From Lactobacillus sp. PV034 (GTDB lineage: Bacteria; Bacillota; Bacilli; Lactobacillales; Lactobacillaceae), in the NCBI RefSeq assembly GCF_014522305.1, contig NZ_CP041982.1, positions 1,121,001 to 1,185,000 of the forward strand: a stretch of DNA of 64,000 nucleotides, in the 5' to 3' direction. Positions 31,832 through 39,074 of this stretch are shown here, piece by piece. The notes below the pieces were generated by a model. The model was given only the letters and a program-made list of their open reading frames with translations. It was not told the DNA's origin and made no database searches. Every line of letters starts with the position of its first letter. The stretch's first letter is position 1. Position numbers and translations under genes: made by a program.

Positions 31832-31860
31832 ACTGTACGTGTTGTTTTTTATTAATGCAA
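31832..31860 (-). promoter_or_regulatory. Promoter of the 2,033-residue adhesin gene
   Basis: Minus strand: -35 TTGCAT (31855-31860), 17-base spacer TAATAAAAAACAACACG, -10 TACAGT (31832-31837). The spacer is again A-rich with an AAAAAACAA core, as in the other adhesin promoters. Confidence 0.55.
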
Positions 31861-32540
31861 GCACTTATTATAATATTATTTCTTTATTATAGTTAATAAG
31901 TCGTTGAAGCCCTTGTAACGCAAGGATTGACCAGTTGAAAATACAAAAAATTTAGAAACACCTGTTATAAAAACGGTGATTTTTTCTAATTTTCGTTAAT
32001 TTTCTTTTCGATTCGTAATTTATGTTATTTATTTATTTAACTTAAATATTAATATTTAACGCCCTACATTATCCCTTGATATTAAAGGATATTGTATATG
32101 TCAAATAGAGCAAAAAATAGGGATATTTTTCGTTGTTTAATATTTTTCTATATCTAAGGAATAGTTATATATTATTGTATTTAATTAAGTTGCTTTTTAG
32201 TTTGTTTAATTATTAATAAATAACGAATTTGCCTTAAAAACAGCTTAATTTAGCCATTTTTCTCTTATTTAAATAAAAAATAAGAAACAGCGTTAGTTCG
32301 ATAAAATGATTAAACAATGGTGCTCTATTCAAATCGGCTATTTTTTAACTAATCATTTTTCTTCTATAATAAGAAAGAATTAATTACACTAATTTTTTCT
32401 ACTATTGTATGAATCTGCCTTAAGTACAGATCCGTGTTTTTCATTCTCTCCTAGCAACTTAGTTTTAAATATTTAGCTTTCCCTTTCATTTATTCAAGTA
32501 ACCTACTACAATTTTTAAGCGCCACTCTACTTTGTTAAGC
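31861..32540. other. Long A/T-rich intergenic region
   Basis: About 680 bases with no convincing gene on either strand. A weak plus-strand hairpin (CACC...GGTG, about 31960-31978) is followed by a T-run. The remainder is dominated by A/T runs. It separates the adhesin cluster from the Fst-like array. Confidence 0.5.
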
Positions 32541-32567
32541 ATTTCAACAATGTGTTTTAATGATTAG

Positions 32568-32631
32568 GAATAAGTTTATATGTCATTATCGCTTCAAAAA
32601 AAGACTTACCGTTGCAGCGGTAAGTCTTTTT
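32568..32631 (+). ncRNA. RNA II-like antisense RNA, unit 1
   Basis: Predicted about 64 nt, from the extended -10 TGTTTTAAT (32553-32561) to the terminator GACTTACCG/CGGTAAGTC plus five T. Its partner toxin is truncated. A short shared box (ATATGTC, in the RNA and at the former toxin start near 32737) suggests it once matched that toxin. Confidence 0.6.
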
Positions 32632-32671
32632 GCTTGGTTCATTTTCCAAGCACTCTTATTAAACCATGCGA

Positions 32672-32730
32672 CTACTTTTTGTTGGCCCGATGGTTTAACC
32701 AGTAGTCAAATAATTTTAACTTTTACTGGG
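32672..32730 (-). pseudogene. Remnant of Fst/Lpt-like toxin, unit 1
   Basis: The minus strand still reads LFDYWLNHRANKK and a TAG stop at 32672, matching the C-terminal half of the intact toxins. Further upstream the frame is interrupted by stops and the start region and leader are gone. Confidence 0.7.
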
Positions 32731-32789
32731 ACTAATATGTCTTTTAAAAATTTAATGTTAATCCCAAATCAATGTGCTATAATTAACCT

Positions 32790-32849
32790 GCAATGTTTAA
32801 ATATCATAACTTCCAAAAAAACCTTACCGATGCAACGGTAAGGTTTTTT
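32790..32849 (+). ncRNA. RNA II antitoxin, unit 2
   Basis: About 60 nt, from extended -10 TGCTATAAT (32775-32783) to the terminator CCTTACCG/CGGTAAGG with six T. Its 5' part (TGTTTAAATATCATAACTTC) is nearly the same as the plus-strand sequence over the unit 2 toxin start (TGTTTAAATACCATAAACTT, from 32969), so the RNA can pair with the toxin start codon. RNA II of pAD1 is of similar size. Confidence 0.75.
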
Positions 32850-32889
32850 GCTTGGTTTATTTTCCAAGCATTCTTATTAAACCTTACGA

Positions 32890-32982
32890 CTACTTTTTAT
32901 TGCCCCGATAGTTTAACCAATAGTCAAATAATTGAATAATTAGTCCAACTATTATGGGAGCAATTATTTGTTTAAATACCAT
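32890..32982 (-). CDS. Fst/Lpt-like type I toxin, unit 2 (30 residues)
   Basis: ATG at 32982, TAG at 32890. The peptide begins MVFKQ, contains IAPIIVGLIIQLFDYWLN and ends YRGNKK: the I-A-P-x-x-V-G motif, one membrane helix and a basic tail typical of the Fst/Lpt family, which act in the membrane and disturb nucleoid or envelope. In the mRNA leader, CTCC and GGAG (around a CGAAA loop, 32996-33008) form a hairpin hiding the Shine-Dalgarno. The leader sequence TGCGACTATT can pair with GTAGTCGTA at the stop codon, a possible 5'-3' fold-back that keeps the full-length mRNA silent. Counterpart of RNA II at 32790-32849. Confidence 0.9.
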   Translation of the reverse strand: MVFKQIIAPIIVGLIIQLFDYWLNYRGNKK

Positions 32983-33171
32983 AAACTTCCTCATCTCCTT
33001 TCGGGAGGTAATAGTCGCAAAGTCTATTTTATCTTATTTCTTCTGATCAGTCTGGCTACCCTGTACCGGTAATTTGGATCAACTTTCGGTACTTGTTTCA
33101 ACATCATTAAGTAGCTCAAGTCTATTTTTCAAAACTCTTCAACCAACATCTCAATGTGTTATAATAGTTAC

Positions 33172-33233
33172 TGAAAAATTTAAATATCATCATTTTTCAA
33201 AAAAGACTTACCGCGGCTACGGTAAGTCTTTTT
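33172..33233 (+). ncRNA. RNA II antitoxin, unit 3
   Basis: About 62 nt, from extended -10 TGTTATAAT (33157-33165) to terminator GACTTACCG/CGGTAAGTC plus T5. Its box AATTTAAATATCATCATTTT is nearly identical to AATCTAAATATCATCACTTT over the start codon of the unit 3 toxin (from 33352). The boxes of units 2 and 3 differ from one another, so each RNA fits its own toxin best. Confidence 0.75.
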
Positions 33234-33272
33234 GCTTATCCAATTAAATAAGCACTAGGTTAAATCTGACGA

Positions 33273-33365
33273 CTATCGTTTGTTGCTCCGATGATTTAAC
33301 CAGTAGTCAAATAATTTTAGAATTATCCCGACTATTATGGGAGCAATTACAAATCTAAATATCAT
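33273..33365 (-). CDS. Fst/Lpt-like type I toxin, unit 3 (30 residues)
   Basis: ATG at 33365, TAG at 33273. The peptide begins MIFRFV, holds IAPIIVGIILKLFDYWLN and ends HRSNKR: about two thirds identical to the unit 2 toxin, with the same IAPIIVG motif, membrane helix and basic end. The leader has a perfect hairpin, ACCTCC/GGAGGT around TGAAA (33376-33392), that sequesters the Shine-Dalgarno. The leader's CGACTAT matches the complement of ATAGTCG at the stop codon, allowing a long-range 5'-3' pairing. Confidence 0.9.
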   Translation of the reverse strand: MIFRFVIAPIIVGIILKLFDYWLNHRSNKR

Positions 33366-33552
33366 CACTTTTCCACCTCCTTTCAGGAGGTAATAGTCGC
33401 AAGTTTTATTTTATCTTATTTACTCTAATCAGTCTGGCTACTCTGTACCGGTTTTTAGGGCAATTCTCCGTACTTGTTTCACCTTTCACAGGTTACGGAC
33501 TGTTTTTCTTTAAATCACTTCTTCTTAGAAATCAATGTGGTATAATTTATCT

Positions 33553-33619
33553 GCAACGTATTTTAAAAATAGCATACATTTCAAAAAAAGACTTACCGGT
33601 TCCAGCGGTAAGTCTTTTT
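33553..33619 (+). ncRNA. RNA II-like antisense RNA, unit 4 (orphan)
   Basis: Extended -10 TGGTATAAT (33538-33546) and terminator GACTTACCG/CGGTAAGTC with five T are intact, giving an RNA of about 67 nt. The toxin that should lie to its right is deleted except for the stop-codon context GACGACTATC (33654-33663). It may be an orphan RNA able to act on the neighbouring toxins. Confidence 0.6.
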
Positions 33620-33756
33620 GCTTATCTAATTAAATAAGCAAGAGATTAAATCAGACGACTATCATTACTCTTTAACTAATGTTTTAATGTGTTACAATAA
33701 ACGCGTAAAAGTATAAATATTATTACTTTTTCAAGCAGTCTTGTTAAACCATACGA

Positions 33757-33849
33757 CTACTTTTTATTGTCCCGATGGTTTAACCAGTAATCGAATAACT
33801 TTAACATTATCCCTACTATTATTGGAGCAATAATATATTTTATTTCAAA
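33757..33849 (-). pseudogene. Fst/Lpt-like toxin, unit 5, start codon lost
   Basis: The frame is open and codes for IAPIIVGIMLKLFDYWLN and HRDNKK, ending in TAG at 33757, but the position of the start codon is TTT and the sequence runs directly into the terminator hairpin at 33846-33882. Leader, Shine-Dalgarno and promoter are gone, so it is not expected to be made. A plus-strand extended -10 (TGTTACAAT, 33690-33698) remains to its left, but the terminator of that RNA is missing. Confidence 0.75.
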
Positions 33850-33882
33850 AAAGACTTACCGCGGGGCACGGTAAGTCTTTTT
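33846..33882. terminator. Bidirectional terminator between the Fst-like array and the APC permease gene
   Basis: GACTTACCG/CGGTAAGTC stem flanked by A6 and T6. It is the last hairpin of the array and lies right behind the permease stop codon, so it probably now ends that gene. Confidence 0.75.
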
Positions 33883-33892
33883 TAGTTAATGA

Positions 33893-35338
33893 TTATTTTT
33901 TATTCTTAAAACCATCATGATAGTGATAGATCACTAATGGCAAGATTACGGTACATAAACACATACCAATCATTGTTCCCACATATAAACCATGTAAGTG
34001 ACTTGGTGTACCTTCTGCTGGAATAAAGCTAATGAAGAAAGCAACAATTGTAATAATTAAAGCAATAATAGCAACGATAATACTCCAAATCTTGCTCTTG
34101 GACATATAATATGTACGTTTTAGATTTTCATGATTTAGCTTAAGGGCAATGTAAGCAACAAGCATCACAATATAAACAATCAAGTATTGAGCAGTAGTTG
34201 CTGCTAAGGAAACATTAAAGGCAAAGTCAGAGTTTTCACCACTAGAGAATGTCACCACAATTGCAGAAATAGTTACAATCAATGCTTGCAAAGCAATTAA
34301 ACGAATTGGTACATCACGCTTAGTTGATTGAGCAAAGTATTTTGGCATGTAACCTTCTTTAGCAGCTTCAAACATCCCTTGACTAGGACCAGCCAACCAG
34401 TTACCGAGTTCACCAACAACCCCACAAGCTAATAAGACACCAATGATTTTAGCTAAAATACTGCCTGGTAAGCCAATTGAGTTAAGTAAAGTTTCAAAGG
34501 CATACACAAAACCAGTAGAGTTTTGGATGCTGCCCTTTGGTACAGTCATTCCGATTGCTAAACTTCCTAATAAGTCAAAGCAGATAGCAGTAGCTGCTAA
34601 GGCAAGCATAACTTTAGAATATTGGCTTGGCTTTTTAAGGTACTTAACGTTTGGGGCTGAGGCTTCCCCACCACAAAAGGCTAACATAAATGGTACAAAG
34701 GCTACTAAGGTGGTACCAGTTAATTCATGTGGGATCATATTACTCCAGTTAAGAGTGAATTGTACAGGACGACCCTGAATTAAATAGACAAAGAAACAAA
34801 TAATCAATAAGACAACAGGCAATGCAATACCCAAAGCAAATAACCATTCGGCTACGCGTCCTACTTTTTTGATTCCGACTAGTTCAAATAGCACAATTCC
34901 CCACAGAATCACCATCATTAAGCCAAACCTAACTGCTGGCGTAGTATTGAACCATGGTGTACCAAAGGTAATCGATAAGGCGCCGATGATCACATACATC
35001 ATCGTATTCATGCCGACGGTGATATGGATCCACTGCATAAACATCGCGGTCCAACCGGTCTTCTCACCTAAGGTTCCCTTAACCCAAGTAAAAATACCAC
35101 CTTTATCCCAGCCATCAACCGAGGCCATTTCACCAGAAATCTTAGTAATTGGAATAAACCAGATAATTCCTGCTAGTAAAAGATAGAACAAGGCAGTTGG
35201 ACCAGTTTTACCAAATGGTGCTAGTTCATTAACGGAAATAACCATTGAACTAGTCATCGCAAACAACTTAAAGGCAGTTAAACGATTGTATTTTTTGTCC
35301 TCTGCACGAGTTTGGGGTGTATCATTTATTTCTTCCAC
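33893..35338 (-). CDS. APC-superfamily amino acid permease (glutamate/GABA-antiporter-like)
   Basis: About 481 residues with 12 or more hydrophobic segments. The start region (FKLFAMTSSMVISVNELAPF) and GEMASVDGWDKGGIFTWVKG are typical of the APC families that include glutamate:GABA antiporters and YjeM-like permeases. GGEASAPNVKYLKKP and GPSQGMFEAAKEGYMPKYF fit the later part of the fold. The GTG at 35338, 8 bases after TTAGGAG, is a better start than the GTG at 35347 that touches the ribosome site. It is divergent from ldhD. Substrate not determined. Confidence 0.85.
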   Translation of the reverse strand: MEEINDTPQTRAEDKKYNRLTAFKLFAMTSSMVISVNELAPFGKTGPTALFYLLLAGIIWFIPITKISGEMASVDGWDKGGIFTWVKGTLGEKTGWTAMFMQWIHITVGMNTMMYVIIGALSITFGTPWFNTTPAVRFGLMMVILWGIVLFELVGIKKVGRVAEWLFALGIALPVVLLIICFFVYLIQGRPVQFTLNWSNMIPHELTGTTLVAFVPFMLAFCGGEASAPNVKYLKKPSQYSKVMLALAATAICFDLLGSLAIGMTVPKGSIQNSTGFVYAFETLLNSIGLPGSILAKIIGVLLACGVVGELGNWLAGPSQGMFEAAKEGYMPKYFAQSTKRDVPIRLIALQALIVTISAIVVTFSSGENSDFAFNVSLAATTAQYLIVYIVMLVAYIALKLNHENLKRTYYMSKSKIWSIIVAIIALIITIVAFFISFIPAEGTPSHLHGLYVGTMIGMCLCTVILPLVIYHYHDGFKNKK

Positions 35339-35512
35339 AAGTTTCACTCCTAAGTTAAAATCTTTCTTAATTATACCAGTTTTTATTTTTCACGCTACAA
35401 GTTTCAGCAAAATTATATGGTTAAAAGCATTTAAGGCCTTTCATTAATCTAGACCAATTTTTATTTTTGTTAATTCTCGTTGAAATTGTGTTTTATTTAA
35501 CAATGTAAAGAG

Positions 35513-36567
<1,055 letters not shown>

Positions 36568-36587
36568 TTCAACCTACGAATCAATTC

Positions 36588-36622
36588 AAAAAGCGTTACT
36601 CAGTGATGAGTAGCGCTTTTTT
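36588..36622 (+). terminator. ldhD terminator
   Basis: Stem AAGCGTTACT/AGTAGCGCTT (36591-36618) followed by T7. Confidence 0.85.
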
Positions 36623-36804
36623 TGTGGTTAATTTTATAAAAAAAAGATGGTCTAATTGACCGCCCCTGCAAAGCCCTGCATATCCTAAGCACAACCAAAG
36701 GATATCTTGCACGCCTTGCTTAATTTACTATAGTTTAATTATTAGCATTAAACTTGCAAGACCTAGTATTAAAAATGTTTACTACTAGTCTTTTATGATA
36801 CTGG
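36623..36804. other. Noncoding region with one hairpin
   Basis: No gene is seen. ATATCCT at about 36679 and AAGGATAT at about 36699 form a hairpin without a T-run, inside a C-rich patch unlike the flanks. The stretch ends at the promoter of the small-peptide locus at 36805. Confidence 0.4.
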
Positions 36805-36900
36805 TATAATATTTTCTAGGTATAGATGGTTGCAAACATCTATATTTAGCAGTTTTAGCATGGCTACCACCCCTCATCATTTTAAACTACGGAGGTGTAA
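36805..36900 (+). promoter_or_regulatory. Promoter and SD-sequestering leader of small-peptide locus 1
   Basis: An extended -10 TGGTATAAT (36802-36810) starts a leader of about 85 nt. GGCTACCACCCCTC (from 36862) can pair with GGAGGTGTAAGCC (36891-36903), burying the Shine-Dalgarno. The same arrangement recurs at 38880-38925. Confidence 0.6.
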
Positions 36901-36904
36901 GCCT

Positions 36905-36943
36905 ATGCATAAATGGATAAACTGGAGGTTGAGCTTGCCATGA
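36905..36943 (+). CDS. 12-residue leader peptide overlapping a hydrophobic peptide ORF
   Basis: ATG at 36905 follows GGAGGTGTAAGCCT. The frame reads MHKWINWRLSLP and its stop TGA overlaps the ATG of the next ORF (ATGA). Inside it lies TGGAGG (36923-36928), a possible Shine-Dalgarno for the second ORF. This points to translational coupling. A paralogous leader (MNNRIDWSRSLLCP) precedes the copy at 38.9 kb. Confidence 0.6.
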   Translation: MHKWINWRLSLP

Positions 36944-37050
36944 TTGCTTGGGCTATTGCACTAAGCATCATTTTGGGTGCTTTAGGTGATTTGGCTATTA
37001 ACTTAGCTATCGCTTATGCAATAACAAAAAAAGCTAATCACAAGGACTAG
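36940..37050 (+). CDS. 36-residue hydrophobic peptide, candidate type I toxin
   Basis: Begins MIAWAIALSIILGALGDLA, followed by a second hydrophobic stretch (INLAIAYAI) and the basic tail TKKANHKD. Size, one long membrane helix and basic end are those of small membrane toxins, though I cannot name a family. The 3' end overlaps an antisense RNA candidate (37025-37116), and the sense terminator is GAAGTCAACGA/TCGTTGACTTC at 37081-37114. The paralogue at 38961-39074 shares the end KKANHKD. Function inferred from architecture only. Confidence 0.65.
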   Translation: MIAWAIALSIILGALGDLAINLAIAYAITKKANHKD

Positions 37051-37116
37051 CTAAATCTACAGTTATCTAAAACTACGATTGAAGTCAACGACCGGAACTC
37101 GTTGACTTCTTTTCAT
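37025..37116 (-). ncRNA. Antisense RNA candidate to small-peptide locus 1
   Basis: Minus strand: extended -10 TGTTAAAAT (37123-37131), then about 92 nt ending at AGCTA/TAGCT (37031-37053 region) followed by seven T. The RNA is complementary to the 3' end of the peptide mRNA, including the stop codon and the sense terminator, as in txpA/RatA or bsrG/SR4 type systems. Confidence 0.55.
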
Positions 37117-37230
37117 ATACAGATTTTAACATGAGATTTTATAATTTAAAAGCTTCAATTAAAAACTAGCAGTATTCTTTGATTAAAGCTTAAATTTTAT
37201 ACTGCACCTATTAGCTTTTTATTGATATTT

Positions 37231-37245
37231 GTAGGTTGTACCTAC
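37231..37245. promoter_or_regulatory. 15-bp palindrome upstream of the 34-residue peptide gene
   Basis: GTAGGT-TGT-ACCTAC is a perfect inverted repeat. It lies between a possible -35 (TTGATA, 37222-37227) and a possible -10 (TACAAA, 37243-37248), so it may be an operator of the sense transcript. Confidence 0.4.
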
Positions 37246-37336
37246 AAAAAAGTTCCGTGCCATCAACACGGAACAAATATAAAAGAAAGAGGCGAAAGCT
37301 ATGACTATAACAATAGCTTTTAACCCTCAAATTACA
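37244..37336 (-). ncRNA. Antisense RNA candidate covering the start codon of the 34-residue peptide
   Basis: Minus strand: -35 TTTACA (37367-37372), 18-base spacer, -10 TATAAT (37343-37348), predicted start near 37336. The RNA of about 90 nt covers the ATG and Shine-Dalgarno of the peptide ORF and ends at hairpin GTTCCGTG/CACGGAAC (37251-37273) followed by T6. Promoter and terminator are both well formed. Confidence 0.6.
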
Positions 37337-37405
37337 CTTTCAATTATAATAATTATTGTTATTGGTTGTAAAGCGAAAGTAAAGAGGGCTAGAGGCAAGT
37401 TGTAG
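37301..37405 (+). CDS. 34-residue membrane peptide with antisense RNA, candidate type I toxin
   Basis: ATG at 37301 behind AAAGAGGCGAAAGCT. The peptide has one strongly hydrophobic stretch (ITLSIIIIIVIGC) and a basic tail (KAKVKRARGKL). The start codon lies in a hairpin (AAAGCTAT/ATAGCTTT, 37296-37320), which would hinder initiation. The terminator GAGGCAAG/CTTGCCTC plus T3 (37392-37418) overlaps the stop codon. Together with the antisense RNA over the ribosome site this suggests a type I toxin. No family recognised. Confidence 0.6.
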   Translation: MTITIAFNPQITLSIIIIIVIGCKAKVKRARGKL

Positions 37406-37490
37406 AGCTTGCCTCTTTCTTATTATTAGGTATTTTTTAAAATTCACTATTGGGTAATTTGGTAGCACTTTTGAGTCCACCAAATTTTCC

Positions 37491-38546
37491 TTATTTAAAT
37501 ATTTTTTCTGTTTTCTTAAGATGAAGCTGATGTTTGGTCTTCACCGGTTTAATTCCTAAAATATCTAATAAGAAGGTAAAGATTGGCACCGCAACAATTA
37601 AACCCCAAATTCCAAAGAAGTGCTCCCCTACTAACAAGCAAACAAAGGTATAGAAAATTGGCAATTCAGTTTTGCTAGCCATTAACTTCGGGTTAAGCAC
37701 ATAAGATTCAACTGCATGAATCACCATAATCATGATGAAGATATAGATCACATATTGAATGCCGCCGACAGTATAAGAAACTATCCCAAGAGGTATCAAT
37801 GAAATAATTACACCGGCTACTGGAATCAAACTTAAGACGAAGACAATAATTCCTAAAGCAAAAATCTGCGGAATGCGTAAAACAATCAAGCCAATTAAAG
37901 TCAAAACTGTATTACAAATTGCTATCAAAAATTGGGCTTCTAGTACTACGCCAAAAGTATTAACGAATTTTTTACCAAAATAAAAAATATCTTCAAAGAA
38001 CCATTTTAAGATTCCTGTATTGACGAATGCTTGGGAGAACTTGTGTAAGTCTTTTAAATCAATAGTATAAAAGAAACTCAGCAGCAAGGACATCACAATT
38101 GAAACTGTTAAAGTTCCAAATCCCGTTACTGCATGGAAAACTATTCCCATCCCTTTCTTAGCCTGAGCAGCTAGTTCTGCATTGCTGACATAATGGTGAA
38201 CAGATTTCATAATCCAGTCCCAATCATTATTTTGATAAAACTTCACTACAGAATGAACCATTTTGACCGTCTGGTGAGAAATAATTGGAATATAAATTGT
38301 GACTCCCAGATAAATTAGCGCAATCACCAATAAATACGTCACTACAACTACTACCTGGGACGGTAGTTTAGGTAAATGCTTTTTAACCAAATTAATCAAA
38401 TGAACTATTAAATAAGTAAAGATGAAAGTCAGCAGGATTGTATTCATCAGCGAACGTGCCAAATAAAGCACACATATTATAATCGCCAGAACGACTGTCC
38501 GTCGCAGTGGCACATTTGCTTTAAAATTTTGCCAGGCTTTTTGCAT
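37491..38546 (-). CDS. AI-2E family transporter (YdiK/YhhT-like permease)
   Basis: A protein of 351 residues with about eight hydrophobic segments, including paired N-terminal helices (VVLAIIICVLYLARSLMNTI) and the conserved C-terminal part LSLIPVAGVIISLIPLGIVSY ending in a basic tail. This is the AI-2E (PF01594-type) family; members include E. coli TqsA and Na+/H+ antiporters, so the substrate is not certain. It is transcribed alone toward the small-peptide loci. A hairpin (AATTTGGT/ACCAAATT, 37457-37485) follows the stop but lacks a clear T-run. Confidence 0.85.
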   Translation of the reverse strand: MQKAWQNFKANVPLRRTVVLAIIICVLYLARSLMNTILLTFIFTYLIVHLINLVKKHLPKLPSQVVVVVTYLLVIALIYLGVTIYIPIISHQTVKMVHSVVKFYQNNDWDWIMKSVHHYVSNAELAAQAKKGMGIVFHAVTGFGTLTVSIVMSLLLSFFYTIDLKDLHKFSQAFVNTGILKWFFEDIFYFGKKFVNTFGVVLEAQFLIAICNTVLTLIGLIVLRIPQIFALGIIVFVLSLIPVAGVIISLIPLGIVSYTVGGIQYVIYIFIMIMVIHAVESYVLNPKLMASKTELPIFYTFVCLLVGEHFFGIWGLIVAVPIFTFLLDILGIKPVKTKHQLHLKKTEKIFK

Positions 38547-38612
38547 TAATGCTCTCCGTTTCTTAAGGTTTATTTAATCTTCATTATAATATAAAGCACT
38601 ACTTAGGAGAAT

Positions 38613-38687
38613 AAAAAAAGGCTCTGCTTAACGCAGAACCCAAATAAGGAAAATCCTTAATTTATATACATACCAAATTTACTTTCT
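38613..38687 (-). ncRNA. Small RNA candidate A
   Basis: Minus strand: extended -10 TGTTATAAT (38694-38702), then about 75 nt without an ORF, containing AAGGA/TCCTT and ending in the hairpin GGTTCTGC/GCAGAGCC with T6 (38616-38640). It shares the 5'-proximal box ATAAATTAAGGAT with candidate B at 39.2 kb. It lies upstream of the AI-2E transporter gene on the same strand. Confidence 0.5.
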
Positions 38688-38813
38688 ATTAAAATTATAA
38701 CACCATAAGTTAAAATCACTGTTTTTAACGCTTATAAATTATAAAAAGTGTGACAAAGTTCATTACTTGTACCAAATACTAAGTACAACTACTAAAAGCT
38801 GCAATCGTTTATT

Positions 38814-38925
38814 TATAATATCTAAGTTAAAATAGTAATAGGCTTTTGGGTCGCTCCCAATAGCTTAGTAACTTTGAATGGCTCCTTCACCCCTCACCTA
38901 TTTAAAAGTTACGGAGGTGAAAGCC
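38814..38925 (+). promoter_or_regulatory. Promoter and SD-sequestering leader of small-peptide locus 2
   Basis: A -10 TATAAT at 38814-38819 has a weak -35. The leader contains GGCTCCTTCACCCCTC (from 38880), which can fold onto GGAGGTGAAAGCC (38913-38925) with GGC/GCC and TTCACC/GGTGAA pairs, hiding the ribosome site. It corresponds closely to locus 1. Confidence 0.55.
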
Positions 38926-38970
38926 ATGAATAATCGAATAGACTGGAGTAGAAGCTTGCTTTGCCCATAG
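38926..38970 (+). CDS. 14-residue leader peptide of locus 2
   Basis: ATG at 38926 behind GGAGGTGAAAGCC; the frame reads MNNRIDWSRSLLCP and stops at TAG (38970), overlapping the start of the second ORF. It contains TGGAG (38944-38948), as in the locus 1 leader. Confidence 0.55.
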   Translation: MNNRIDWSRSLLCP

Positions 38971-39074
38971 CTTTGGCTATTGCACTAGGGCTTGTGCTTA
39001 ATGCTTTAGGCAATTTTGCGATCAAGTGTGCCAAGGCCTACGCAATAATAAAAAAAGCTAATCACAAAGATTAG
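38961..39074 (+). CDS. 37-residue hydrophobic peptide, locus 2 (TTG start, or decayed)
   Basis: The frame reads LPIALAIALGLVLNALGNFA and ends AIIKKANHKD, clearly paralogous to the 36-residue peptide at 36940. Where locus 1 has ATG this copy has ATA; the only in-frame start is TTG at 38961. It may be translated weakly by coupling, or be inactive. The sense terminator is GGGATTAACGA/TCGTTAATCCC plus T4 (39103-39135). Confidence 0.5.
   Translation: MPIALAIALGLVLNALGNFAIKCAKAYAIIKKANHKD

Larger units (their letters stand above)
32541..33882. repeat. Tandem array of five Fst/Lpt-like type I toxin-antitoxin modules
   Basis: The same module occurs five times in 1.3 kb, in different states of decay. 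From left to right each has: a plus-strand extended -10 (TGnTATAAT-like; -10 hexamers at 32556, 32778, 33160, 33541, 33693), a region with a TTTAAATATCAT-like box, a bidirectional terminator built on CTTACCG/CGGTAAG with A/T runs, and a minus-strand toxin reading frame. Units 2 and 3 are complete. Unit 1 keeps only the toxin's C-terminal half, unit 4 only the stop-codon context (GACGACTATC, 33654-33663), unit 5 lacks its start codon and terminator. The layout is that of the pAD1 par (Fst) family. Confidence 0.88.

Noticed and set aside
31861..32540. A hidden gene or riboswitch in the A/T-rich region after the adhesin cluster
   Set aside because: No open frame with a ribosome site and no conserved-looking fold beyond one weak hairpin.
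32560..32841. A 93-codon plus-strand ORF across Fst-like units 1 and 2
   Set aside because: It runs through two terminator hairpins and the antisense RNA promoter of unit 2, lacks a ribosome site and has no protein-like composition.
33846..33882. The scattered CTTACCG/CGGTAAG hairpins as a REP/BIME-type repeat family
   Set aside because: Each sits at a fixed place between an antisense promoter and a toxin frame, with A/T runs on both sides. They are bidirectional terminators of the modules, not mobile repeats.
37091..37114. An insertion sequence end at the GTCAACGA inverted repeat
   Set aside because: No transposase or target duplication is present; the stem followed by T4 behaves as a terminator of the small-peptide locus.
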